This document shows, one piece after another, positions 24,367 to 30,118 of a DNA stretch of 35,179 nt. The notes under the pieces were generated by a model. That model was not told where the DNA came from, did not search any database, and saw nothing but the letters and a program-made list of their open reading frames with translations. Origin of the DNA: a virus; the IMG/VR virus record IMGVR_UViG_3300044617_001695, positions 1-35,179 of that record. One strand, written 5' to 3'. The translations under genes and the position numbers were made by a program. Each line of letters starts with the position of its first letter. The stretch's first letter is position 1.

Positions 24367-24400
24367 GCATCACGCACTCGTTCGCGTCCGCGTCATCCAT
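24188..24400 (-). CDS. Small minus-strand gene in the right operon, unknown
   Basis: 70 residues; ATG 24400 with AAGGA 8 bases upstream. Acidic and helical (MDDADANECVMLMADLAVLT, KADALLDLLRWRV, RLAQLLQAGLEKAKQ). It points against its operon and overlaps the 3' part of the plus-strand ORF from 24088. It has protein-like composition, unlike the opposing frame. No family is recognised. Confidence 0.55.
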   Translation of the reverse strand: MDDADANECVMLMADLAVLTGKADALLDLLRWRVATGGSSGRLAQLLQAGLEKAKQGEVLVTAPLPEKPN

Positions 24401-24427
24401 CGGGAAATCCTTGCTGGGAGAAGCCGC

Positions 24428-24736
24428 ATGAGGCGCGGCAGCGTGCCCGCGTGGGAAGTGCAGCGCCGCAGCCTGAGGGCACGCCTGCACCGGCCCGCGC
24501 ACCTGCGGCCCTGCACAACCGCGCAGTTTATCGACGCGGTGCGCAAGGCCGGCGCGTGGCAGCCGCCAGCCATCAACCCGGCGCTAGCAGGCCCCTGGCT
24601 CGCAGCCAGGCTTGGCGTTCCGCCTCCAGCGCCTCCGGCAGTTGCACCAGGCGCAGCAGTTCCACCACCGCCCGCGCCACGCGATCGCCGGCCACCTGGT
24701 GCAGCGTGTCCGCCTGATCCGTCAGGTGATCGGTGA
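24428..24736 (+). CDS. Uncertain plus-strand ORF between two minus-strand genes
   Basis: 102 residues from ATG 24428 with GGGAG at 24416-24420. The N-terminal half is basic, with a plausible TTAQFIDAVRKAGAWQPPAI segment. The second half is Pro-rich and antisense to the gene at 24573-24860. Only the first 48 codons lie in DNA not claimed by another gene. Confidence 0.3.
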   Translation: MRRGSVPAWEVQRRSLRARLHRPAHLRPCTTAQFIDAVRKAGAWQPPAINPALAGPWLAARLGVPPPAPPAVAPGAAVPPPPAPRDRRPPGAACPPDPSGDR

Positions 24737-24860
24737 GCCCGATGGCAGTCCTTTCGATCGTTGCCACCAGCGGCGCGGCGCCGCCGGCGGCCATCGCCGT
24801 CGCGGTCGCTACCAGCACGCATTCCAGCGCGGTCACCCGCGCGCGCAAATCCTCGTCCAT
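24573..24860 (-). CDS. Small helical minus-strand gene, unknown
   Basis: 95 residues from ATG 24860, chosen for GGAG five bases upstream; ATG 24872 would add four residues. It is almost entirely helical with heptad-like spacing (RARVTALECVLVATATAMAA, DHLTDQADTLHQVAGDRVAR), suggesting a dimer or coiled coil. It shares orientation and general character with the gene at 24188-24400. No family is recognised. Confidence 0.55.
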   Translation of the reverse strand: MDEDLRARVTALECVLVATATAMAAGGAAPLVATIERTAIGLTDHLTDQADTLHQVAGDRVARAVVELLRLVQLPEALEAERQAWLRARGLLAPG

Positions 24861-24901
24861 TGCCAACTCCATCGGTGGTCTTCCCGGCGCCGATGGTAGC
24901 A

Positions 24902-24937
24902 GCCGGGCGGCGGCACCCCAACGAGCCGCCGCCCGGC
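24902..24937 (+). terminator. 13-bp perfect hairpin
   Basis: GCCGGGCGGCGGC (24902-24914) and GCCGCCGCCCGGC (24925-24937) pair perfectly with a 10-base loop. No T-run is present on either strand. It lies upstream of the minus-strand gene and between two plus-strand genes, so it could block transcription in both directions or shape mRNA ends. Confidence 0.45.
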
Positions 24938-24941
24938 ACCC

Positions 24942-25043
24942 TCAACCTATCCAAGCCACCACCACCGCCAGCGCCAGGGCCACCACGCCCACCAGCGCCA
25001 GCGCCGCCACCACCATGCCCGCCTTCCCCCTGCTGCCTTCCAT
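24942..25043 (-). CDS. Possible 24-33 residue hydrophobic peptide
   Basis: A minus-strand frame encodes a single membrane helix (MVVAALALVGVVALALAVVV, then AWIG) from ATG 25016 with AGGGGGAAGG upstream, or from ATG 25043. Repetitive Gly/Ala/Val-coding DNA can give such frames by chance, so this is only a candidate. Confidence 0.2.
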   Translation of the reverse strand: MEGSRGKAGMVVAALALVGVVALALAVVVAWIG

Positions 25044-25071
25044 TCCCGAAGCATGAAGCAGGAGCCCGCAC

Positions 25072-25494
25072 ATGACTGCGCCGACAACACAGCAACTCTG
25101 CAACGCCGTCGGACCCGACAAGCAGGTGGCCCGCCTGGCCGGCGTGCACCCCGCCACCGCCGCCCGCTGGCGCCGTGGTGAAACCAGCATGCCCGCCGCC
25201 GCCCTGTTGCGGCTGGTGGCACGCAGCCAGCCCGCCCGCGCCACGTTGCTGGCGCTGCTGAAGCTGGACGACGCCGCCGTGGCCGAACGCCTGGCCACGA
25301 TCGAAACCGAGCTGGCCGCGCTAAAGGCCCGGCGCACCGGCCACCAGGAGAACACCCCCCATGCTCTGGCGCCTTGCATCGCTGCTGGCGTGGATCACCA
25401 TGCGCCTGGCCCTGGCCCTGGAAACCATCACCGACAGGCTGCTGGCCTATGCCAAGCGGCGCCAGCGCCGCGCGCGCCGGGCGTAGCGGCATGA
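25072..25494 (+). CDS. HTH DNA-binding protein
   Basis: 140 residues from ATG 25072 (AGGAG upstream at 25060). Residues 15-45 contain a helix-turn-helix (DKQVARLAGVHPATAARWRR), followed by helices to about residue 92 (ETELAALKARR). From residue 98 on, the frame overlaps a second, differently framed small gene and reads like non-native sequence, yet its stop forms ATGA with the next gene. It is probably an early regulator in the place of a CII- or replication-control protein. Confidence 0.6.
   Translation: MTAPTTQQLCNAVGPDKQVARLAGVHPATAARWRRGETSMPAAALLRLVARSQPARATLLALLKLDDAAVAERLATIETELAALKARRTGHQENTPHALAPCIAAGVDHHAPGPGPGNHHRQAAGLCQAAPAPRAPGVAA
25361..25486 (+). CDS. Nested small gene inside the HTH gene, +1 frame
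   Basis: 41 residues from ATG 25361, preceded by CAGGAG at 25345-25350. It encodes MLWRLASLLAWITMRLALAL followed by a short helix and a strongly basic tail (KRRQRRARRA): a single membrane-anchored or amphipathic helix with positive C-terminus. It lies wholly within the 3' part of the HTH frame. The good ribosome site and coherent hydrophobic pattern favour it. Confidence 0.45.
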   Translation: MLWRLASLLAWITMRLALALETITDRLLAYAKRRQRRARRA

Positions 25495-25835
25495 GGCACA
25501 CAGTCTCCGCCACCGTGTGGCAGCCCAAGGCGCCCGGCCTGATGCGCGTGGTCGAACTGGAGTTCGACGAGGCCGGCACGCTGCGCGACGTGACCACCGA
25601 GCGCAACCCCGACGTGGCCGAGACCCTGGAAAGCGCCCATTGCGCCGACCTGGTCGACGCCGTGGGCAAGCGGCTGCGCGCCGGCAGCAGCATCAACGAC
25701 CAGCTGGTGGCGCTGGGCCACATGCGCGACCTGCTGACCGAGCTGGCATCACAGGAGCGGGTGGTCGGCCAGCAGGTGCGCGAGCTGGCGCGCAAGCGCC
25801 GCGCGGTGCGCCCCATTTTCACGGCCGTGGCCTGA
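25491..25835 (+). CDS. Small early protein, unknown
   Basis: 114 residues from ATG 25491 (ATGA overlap with the HTH frame). The N-terminus is strand-rich (HTVSATVWQPKAPGLMRVVE), the C-terminus helical and basic (LLTELASQERVVGQQVRELARKRR). No family is recognised. It directly precedes the primase gene. Confidence 0.6.
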   Translation: MRHTVSATVWQPKAPGLMRVVELEFDEAGTLRDVTTERNPDVAETLESAHCADLVDAVGKRLRAGSSINDQLVALGHMRDLLTELASQERVVGQQVRELARKRRAVRPIFTAVA

Positions 25836-25838
25836 CCC

Positions 25839-26954
25839 ATGGCCGAAGCCGCGCCCGGTTCCCGCCCCCCCGCTGCCCGCCCCCCCGCTGCCCGCCCCAT
25901 GGTGCCGATCGCCGAGATCGCCGCGCGGCTGGACGAACGCGCGGGCGAGCTCGCGGCCGAGTTGCTGCCCGGCGGCCGGCACGATCGTGGCCAATGGCGC
26001 TGCGGCAGCATCTTCGGCGACCCCGGCAATTCGTTCGTCTACACGCTGGCCGGCCAGCACCGCGGCCGCTGGCACGAATTCAGCGACGGCAGCCACGGCG
26101 ACACGTTGGACCTGGTGGCTGCGGTGCGCTTCGGCGGCAACAAGAGCGACGCGATACGCTGGGCCCGCCGATACCTCGGCATCGATGACGCCGACCCGGC
26201 GGCGCTGCGCCAGCAGGCCATGGTGCGCGCCGAACGCCAGGCCCAGGAAGCCCAGCAGCACGCCGAGCACGACCAGGCCCGCCGGCGCCAGGCCTGGGCC
26301 CGCTGGCTTTCCGCCACGCCGATCAAGGGCACGCCGGCCGACCTCTATTTGGCCGGGCGTGGCGTTGGCCTGGCGCAGCTGGGCCGCGCGCCGCGCGCGC
26401 TGCGCTTCGCCGCCATGGAATGGAACGACGAGGCGCGCATGCACATGCCGTGCATGCTGGCCGCAATCGTGCGCGCCGACGGCAAGCACCTGGCCACGCA
26501 CCGCACCTGGATCGAACGCGACGGCGCCGGCGGCTACCGGAAGGCCAAGCTGAAGTACCCCAAGAAGGTGCTGGGCGCGTTCGCCGGCGGCACCATCAAC
26601 CTCTGGCGTGGCCAGTCCGGCAAGCCGCTGCGCGACGCGCCCGACGGCGACACGGTGGCCCTGGCCGAGGGCATCGAGGACGCGCTGACCGTGGCGCTGG
26701 CCTGCCCCACCTGGCGCGTGCTGGCGGCCGTGAGTGTGGGAAACCTGGCCAACGTGGCCTTGCCGCCGGCGATCGCCGAGGTGGTGCTGGTGCTGCAGCG
26801 GGATGGCGAGAACGACCAGGTGCGCCGCGCCCGCGACGCGGCCGAACGGCGCTTCATGGAGGAAGGCCGCAGCGTGAAGCGGGCCCTGCCACCAGAAGGC
26901 CACAAGGACTTCAACGACTGGCACCAGGCGCAGCTGCGCCAGGGGGCGGCATGA
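25839..26954 (+). CDS. DNA primase with Toprim domain
   Basis: 371 residues. A Pro/Ala repeat (PPAAR twice) at residues 10-19 precedes an N-terminal domain (45-115) shaped like the zinc-binding domain of phage primases (GRWHEFSDGSHGDTLDLV) but without the cysteine quartet. The C-terminal Toprim domain has catalytic Glu277 (LAEGIEDALT) and an acidic loop at 322-326 (RDGEND), ending in KDFNDWHQA. It should make RNA primers for replication together with the ATPase/helicase at 30176. Its last 40 bases recur at 27299-27338. Confidence 0.8.
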   Translation: MAEAAPGSRPPAARPPAARPMVPIAEIAARLDERAGELAAELLPGGRHDRGQWRCGSIFGDPGNSFVYTLAGQHRGRWHEFSDGSHGDTLDLVAAVRFGGNKSDAIRWARRYLGIDDADPAALRQQAMVRAERQAQEAQQHAEHDQARRRQAWARWLSATPIKGTPADLYLAGRGVGLAQLGRAPRALRFAAMEWNDEARMHMPCMLAAIVRADGKHLATHRTWIERDGAGGYRKAKLKYPKKVLGAFAGGTINLWRGQSGKPLRDAPDGDTVALAEGIEDALTVALACPTWRVLAAVSVGNLANVALPPAIAEVVLVLQRDGENDQVRRARDAAERRFMEEGRSVKRALPPEGHKDFNDWHQAQLRQGAA

Positions 26955-27271
26955 TGCCCATTCGCCCGGACCAGCGCGCGCGCTACCCGAAGGACTGGAA
27001 GGCCATCAGCCTCAAGGTGCGCAACGAAGCCGGCTGGCGCTGCGAACAATGCGGCGCGTGCCATGGCGTGGCGCATCCCGACACCGGCAGCACCGTGGTG
27101 CTGACCGTGGCGCACCTGGACCACCAGCCCGAGAATTGCGACCGCGCCAACCTGCGCGCCTGGTGCCAGCGTTGCCACAACCGCCACGACGCGCCGACCC
27201 GCGCGGCTGGCCGAAAGGCAAGGCGCGTGGTGGAGCGCGGCACGCTGCCCCAATCCGGCCTGCCGTTTTGA
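26951..27271 (+). CDS. HNH endonuclease
   Basis: 106 residues from ATG 26951 (ATGA overlap). Zinc-binding CxxC pairs at 31-34 and 72-75 flank the catalytic core: His55 in VAHLDH, Asn67 in ANLRAW, His76 and His79 in CHNRHD. This is a canonical HNH domain. Early-operon HNH proteins nick DNA during replication or recombination, and some act as homing enzymes; the role here is open. It is accessory material inserted between primase and methyltransferase. Confidence 0.85.
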   Translation: MMPIRPDQRARYPKDWKAISLKVRNEAGWRCEQCGACHGVAHPDTGSTVVLTVAHLDHQPENCDRANLRAWCQRCHNRHDAPTRAAGRKARRVVERGTLPQSGLPF

Positions 27272-27281
27272 GGCCCGGCAC

Positions 27282-27338
27282 ATGATCTTTGTCCCGACCG
27301 ACTGGCACCAGGCGCAGCTGCGCCAGGGGGCGGCATGA
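27282..27338 (+). pseudogene. Chimeric junction ORF (18 residues)
   Basis: ATG 27282 reads MIFVPTDW followed by HQAQLRQGAA and TGA. The first 25 bases (27281-27305) copy the start of the gene at 27970 (one mismatch, 27969-27993). The last 40 bases (27299-27338) copy the end of the primase gene (26915-26954) exactly. The two overlap in CGACTGG. It is a recombination fossil that still couples to the methyltransferase by ATGA. Confidence 0.85.
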
Positions 27339-27973
27339 GCCAGCGCGTTATCGTTGGCGACTGCCGCGCAGTCCTGCCCACGCTGCAGGGCGCCACGGTG
27401 GTGATCACTGATCCCGTGTGGCCCAACTGCCCGCCCGGCTTGCTGCAAGGGCATGATCGCCCGGCGGCGCTGCTGGCCGAGGCAATGGAGGCCCTGCCTT
27501 CGAGCGTGAAACGTGTGGTGCTGGTGCTGCGCAGCGACTGCGACCCGCGGTTCCTTGCGGGCGTGCCGGCGCGGTTCCCCTTCTTCAACGCCCTGTGGCT
27601 GCGTTACGCAATGCCAGGCTACATCGGCCGCAAGCTGGGCGGGTCCGAGATCGCCTATGCGTTCGGCGAGCCGATCCGCAGCGCACCGGCGCAAAGGCTT
27701 GTGCCCACGTTTTCGCCGGTGGCCCAGCCGCGCGACCGCCTGGCCAACGGGCACCCATGCTCGCGCGCGCTGGTGCACTTCGACTGGCTGGTGCGCTGGT
27801 GGACCGAAGCGGACGACGTGATCGTTGACCCATTCTGCGGCAGCGGCACCACGCTGGTGGCAGCGCTGCGGCAAAATCGCGCGGCCATCGGCATCGAGAT
27901 CGAGCCAGCCTATGCCGAGATCGCCCGCGCACGATTGGCCAACGAAGCCCCGTTGCTGGCGGTGGGCGCATGA
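27335..27973 (+). CDS. DNA methyltransferase (N4-cytosine/N6-adenine type)
   Basis: 212 residues. The order is catalytic motif first (TDPVWPN, Asp26-Pro27-Val28-Trp29) and AdoMet-binding motif last (VDPFCGSGTT at 164-173), i.e. the beta class of amino-methyltransferases; the N-terminal VGDCRAVLP is also typical. DPVW in place of DPPY/DPPW is unusual. No target-recognition insert of normal size is present, so it is a compact enzyme. It may protect phage DNA from restriction. It was probably brought in with the duplicated flanks described at 27282-27338. Confidence 0.85.
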   Translation: MSQRVIVGDCRAVLPTLQGATVVITDPVWPNCPPGLLQGHDRPAALLAEAMEALPSSVKRVVLVLRSDCDPRFLAGVPARFPFFNALWLRYAMPGYIGRKLGGSEIAYAFGEPIRSAPAQRLVPTFSPVAQPRDRLANGHPCSRALVHFDWLVRWWTEADDVIVDPFCGSGTTLVAALRQNRAAIGIEIEPAYAEIARARLANEAPLLAVGA

Positions 27974-28134
27974 TCTTTGTGCCGACCGACTGGCGCGTGG
28001 TGGTGGCACGGCTGACCGACGGCCGGGTGCGCATTTATGGCGCCGCGCCCGGCGAGAAGCTGCGCGTGCTGCTGGAGGTGAGCGGCGACCAGGCCGCCGC
28101 CATGCTGCCCGAGCTGCGCGAGGTGGCGCGATGA
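27970..28134 (+). CDS. Small protein after the methyltransferase, unknown
   Basis: 54 residues from ATG 27970 (ATGA overlap). It begins MIFVPTDWRVVVARLTDGRV and ends in a helix (DQAAAMLPELREVAR). It is the intact version of the gene whose first 25 bases are copied at 27281. No family is recognised. Confidence 0.6.
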   Translation: MIFVPTDWRVVVARLTDGRVRIYGAAPGEKLRVLLEVSGDQAAAMLPELREVAR

Positions 28135-28277
28135 ATTCCGGCCGGGTGCCTGAACACCTGGCCGGCATGCGGGCGTGCGCGCGGCTGCGCACGCGGTCCA
28201 TCGTGGACGTTTCCCACCGGCACCTTGCCGCGCGGCCGCGCCTGGCCGCGCGGCACTTTTCGAGTGGTGCCGTATGA
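28131..28277 (+). CDS. Possible small basic protein
   Basis: 48 residues from ATG 28131, coupled by ATGA at both ends. It is His/Arg-rich. The C-terminal third is encoded by the arms of the hairpin at 28226-28255, so the amino-acid sequence there may be a by-product of RNA structure. Coupling is the main support. Confidence 0.4.
   Translation: MNSGRVPEHLAGMRACARLRTRSIVDVSHRHLAARPRLAARHFSSGAV
28226..28261 (+). terminator. Intrinsic terminator/attenuator candidate
   Basis: TGCCGCGCGGC (28226-28236) pairs perfectly with GCCGCGCGGCA (28245-28255), 8-base loop, followed by CTTTTC. This is the best intrinsic terminator I see in the window. It lies inside the right operon, just before the winged-HTH gene, so it may set a step-down in expression or need antitermination. 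Confidence 0.6.
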
Positions 28278-29080
28278 CCCGCGCGGCGCAGGAAACCCAC
28301 GGCGAGCGCATTCTGGCCGAGCTGCAAATCTACCGCGGCAGCGTGGTTTCGCGTGCACAGCTGCTGGCCGCCATGTACCGCGATCGGCCGATCCCGCTGG
28401 GCGCGGTCGAGTGCCTGCGCGTGCAGGTCACCAGGCTGCGCGCCCAGCTGTACGCGCCCTGGCGGATCGTGAGCATCCGCGGCGTGGGCTACCGCCTGAC
28501 CGACAAGCCGCCCGCCGACCTTTCCCCCATCCAGCCCCGAGGTTCCGCCATGCGCGCCATCATGTTTGCCGTGCTGCTGCTGCTGCCCGCCCTGGGCCAC
28601 GCCCAATGGTACGCCGACAGCATCAACAGCCCGAACAGCCCGCGCGCGCTGAGCGTTAGCAGCAGCGCCGGCGGCGCCGGCGGCAGCGTGACCATGCGCG
28701 ACCGCCTGCAGGCGTCAGGCCTGGGCAGCTACGCCGCGGCCAGCGGGCCTTGCGTGGGCGCCAGCACCATGGCCGGCCTGACCTTCCCAGGCATCGGCGC
28801 CCAGGGCGGCCGCACCGAGATCGAGCCCGAATGCCAGGTGCGCGAGGCCGCGCGGCTGCTGGCCGCCATGGGCGACACCGAGGGCGCGCTGCGCCTGATC
28901 CGCAGCCTGCCCAGCGTGCGCGCGGTGCTGGCCGAACCGCCGGCGGTAGTGGCCACCGCGCCGATCGCCACGCCGCCCGCCGCGGCCGCGCTGGTGGCGC
29001 CGGCGCCGGCCCGGCCGGCCTGGTGCGACACCGCCAGCCCGGCCGACGGGCCCCGCGTGCAGGCCGCCTGCGCGCGCTGA
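28274..29080 (+). CDS. Winged-HTH protein fused in frame to a signal-peptide protein
   Basis: 268 residues from ATG 28274. Residues 5-75 form an OmpR/PhoB-type winged helix (RILAELQIYRGSVVSRAQLL, then VQVTRLRAQL and IVSIRGVGYRL). No stop codon separates it from residues 93-268, which begin with a hydrophobic segment (MRAIMFAVLLLLPALGHA) and continue as a Gly/Ser/Ala-rich, Cys-containing domain. As one protein it would have the layout of ToxR/CadC regulators: cytoplasmic HTH, membrane helix, periplasmic domain. As two proteins, the second starts at 28550. Both may be made. Confidence 0.55.
   Translation: MTRAAQETHGERILAELQIYRGSVVSRAQLLAAMYRDRPIPLGAVECLRVQVTRLRAQLYAPWRIVSIRGVGYRLTDKPPADLSPIQPRGSAMRAIMFAVLLLLPALGHAQWYADSINSPNSPRALSVSSSAGGAGGSVTMRDRLQASGLGSYAAASGPCVGASTMAGLTFPGIGAQGGRTEIEPECQVREAARLLAAMGDTEGALRLIRSLPSVRAVLAEPPAVVATAPIATPPAAAALVAPAPARPAWCDTASPADGPRVQAACAR
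28550..29080 (+). CDS. Secreted protein from an internal start of the same frame
   Basis: 176 residues from ATG 28550 with GAGG eight bases upstream. It has a textbook signal peptide with a likely signal-peptidase I site after GHA (residue 18), then a mature domain with a PCVGAS stretch, ECQVREAARLLAAMGDTEGA and an Ala/Pro-rich tail ending in two Cys-containing segments. The mature part resembles small periplasmic phage proteins of unknown function. Choosing between this start and the longer fusion needs experiment. Confidence 0.5.
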   Translation: MRAIMFAVLLLLPALGHAQWYADSINSPNSPRALSVSSSAGGAGGSVTMRDRLQASGLGSYAAASGPCVGASTMAGLTFPGIGAQGGRTEIEPECQVREAARLLAAMGDTEGALRLIRSLPSVRAVLAEPPAVVATAPIATPPAAAALVAPAPARPAWCDTASPADGPRVQAACAR

Positions 29081-29088
29081 CCCTGGCC

Positions 29089-29253
29089 ATGAACGCCTTG
29101 GGGCCCAGGCTATCCGCCGCCGCCGCCGGCGTGGCGTATCGCCCCGACATGGCTAACCGCGCGTTCCCCAAGCTGTACCCATGCGCGCGGCATGCTGAAA
29201 CCCCTGCCTGGGCGCAAGTGAGGTGGGAAAATGTCGGGAGCCGGCAACCTTGA
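29089..29253 (+). CDS. Doubtful 54-residue ORF
   Basis: ATG 29089 opens a frame that ends at 29253, inside the truncated helicase-start copy. It has Arg/Ala/Pro composition, no clear ribosome site and no recognisable motif. Listed only because nothing else occupies 29081-29249. Confidence 0.2.
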   Translation: MNALGPRLSAAAAGVAYRPDMANRAFPKLYPCARHAETPAWAQVRWENVGSRQP

Positions 29254-29290
29254 CCAAGCCACCCAGCAACGTGACCTTGATGGGCGCGCG
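29250..29290 (+). pseudogene. Truncated copy of the replicative helicase start
   Basis: 29251-29276 is identical to 30177-30202 (26 bp), and 29251-29290 matches 30177-30216 with three mismatches. It encodes TKPPSNVT with TTG in place of the ATG, then loses similarity after about 14 codons. It marks the left edge of the reversed cassette. Confidence 0.8.
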
Positions 29291-29314
29291 CTGCCTCGGC
29301 GCGCCCGTGGCCGG

Positions 29315-29578
29315 TCAGGCGCGAGACAGGCGCGCCACCGCGGCGCGGGCGGGGCGTATGGCGGCGCTGCGTTCATCGAGCAGCGCCAGCAGCGCGGCGA
29401 CCACCGGCGCGGGCCAGCGTGGCGCGCCCCAGCGCTGCGCCGCCTGGCGCGAGACGCCGAGCCGCGCCGCCACGAGCGCCCGCCAGTCGGAACCCAGCGC
29501 GGCAACCAGGATGGCCGGGATGGCGGGGGCGGTCATGCCCGCCCGCGCGGGAAGGTCAGGCTGCATTGTCGTCGCCAT
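29315..29578 (-). CDS. HTH protein of the reversed cassette
   Basis: 87 residues from ATG 29578, 13 bases after the upstream stop; an in-frame ATG at 29536 is an alternative. Contains a helix-turn-helix-like segment (RALVAARLGVSRQAAQRWG) followed by a long helix (VVAALLALLDERSAAIRPAR). It is the likely DNA-binding member of the cassette and could act on the palindrome at 30085-30115. No strong ribosome site is seen. Confidence 0.55.
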   Translation of the reverse strand: MATTMQPDLPARAGMTAPAIPAILVAALGSDWRALVAARLGVSRQAAQRWGAPRWPAPVVAALLALLDERSAAIRPARAAVARLSRA

Positions 29579-29591
29579 GGATGCTTGGGGT

Positions 29592-29840
29592 TCAAAGCAA
29601 GCTGGGCTGGGCAGCAACTGCGTTGGTCCGTGACTTGTGGCCGCAGTAAAGGGCCAGCACATCGGCAAGCGGCCAGGGCTGCTTGCTGATGCTGACCGAG
29701 CGGAAAACGGTCCAATCGCGCGCCTTGTTGTCGCACCCGGCGCGGGTCATGGCTTCGTATGCCGTGGCGCGCGTGCAGGGGATGCCGCCAAAGCTGATCA
29801 CTTCCAGCATCATGCGCGCTGCAAGATTGGTCTTGGTCAT
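29592..29840 (-). CDS. Middle gene of the reversed cassette, unknown
   Basis: 82 residues; ATG 29840 is preceded by AAGGGAG in a leader copied from the first gene. It begins MTKTNLAARMMLEVISFGGI and has two Cys and several Trp. The TRATAYEAMTRAGCDNKARD stretch could be a helix-turn-helix. No family is recognised. Confidence 0.6.
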   Translation of the reverse strand: MTKTNLAARMMLEVISFGGIPCTRATAYEAMTRAGCDNKARDWTVFRSVSISKQPWPLADVLALYCGHKSRTNAVAAQPSLL

Positions 29841-29862
29841 GTCGGTAGCTCCCTTGTTGATG
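29835..29862 (-). repeat. Duplicated leader, copy 2
   Basis: Identical over 28 bp to 30057-30084. On the minus strand it comprises CATCAACAA, the ribosome site GGGAG, ACCGAC and the start ATGACC. The same leader therefore serves the first two genes of the cassette. Confidence 0.9.
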
Positions 29863-29864
29863 TT

Positions 29865-30062
29865 TCAGGCGTATTCGGCGGTTTTGGCGACGCGGCGGCG
29901 GATATACGACCAATCGCCTGTCGCGATCACATTGCCGCGATCCGTCAGCGCCCACCCCTTCTTGCCATGGCGCAGCACGATCAGCCCGAGGTCAAAGCGG
30001 TCGATCGCGGCTTGCAGCTGCTTGGCGTTCGCTGCCGTGTCGCAAATTTCGTAAGCGGTCAT
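29865..30062 (-). CDS. First gene of the reversed cassette, unknown
   Basis: 65 residues; ATG 30062 with AAGGGAG. Begins MTAYEICDTAANAKQLQAAI and continues LGLIVLRHGKKGWALTDRG, ending with a WSYIRRR helix. It has alternating strands and helices and mixed charge. It is the promoter-proximal gene and so probably the most expressed product. Base composition is less GC-rich than its neighbours, suggesting transfer. No family is recognised. Confidence 0.65.
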   Translation of the reverse strand: MTAYEICDTAANAKQLQAAIDRFDLGLIVLRHGKKGWALTDRGNVIATGDWSYIRRRVAKTAEYA

Positions 30063-30084
30063 GTCGGTAGCTCCCTTGTTGATG
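30057..30084 (-). repeat. Duplicated leader, copy 1
   Basis: 28 bp identical to 29835-29862. Its left end on the transcript falls about six bases after the -10 hexamer, i.e. near the expected transcription start, so the duplicated unit is almost exactly the 5' untranslated leader plus two codons. Confidence 0.9.
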
Positions 30085-30118
30085 ACGATAGTAAACCACC
30101 TCGGTTTGCGATCGTCAA
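30085..30118 (-). promoter_or_regulatory. Promoter of the reversed cassette overlapping a palindromic operator
   Basis: On the minus strand: TTGACG (30118-30113), 17-base spacer, TTTACT (30095-30090). A 31-bp interrupted palindrome fills the spacer: ACGAT (30085-30089) with ATCGT (30111-30115), and AAACC (30093-30097) with GGTTT (30103-30107). A repressor bound here would block RNA polymerase. A second small palindrome (TCACG/CGTGA, 30135-30148) and a plus-strand GATAAT (30147-30152) follow and may belong to the helicase gene. Confidence 0.65.
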
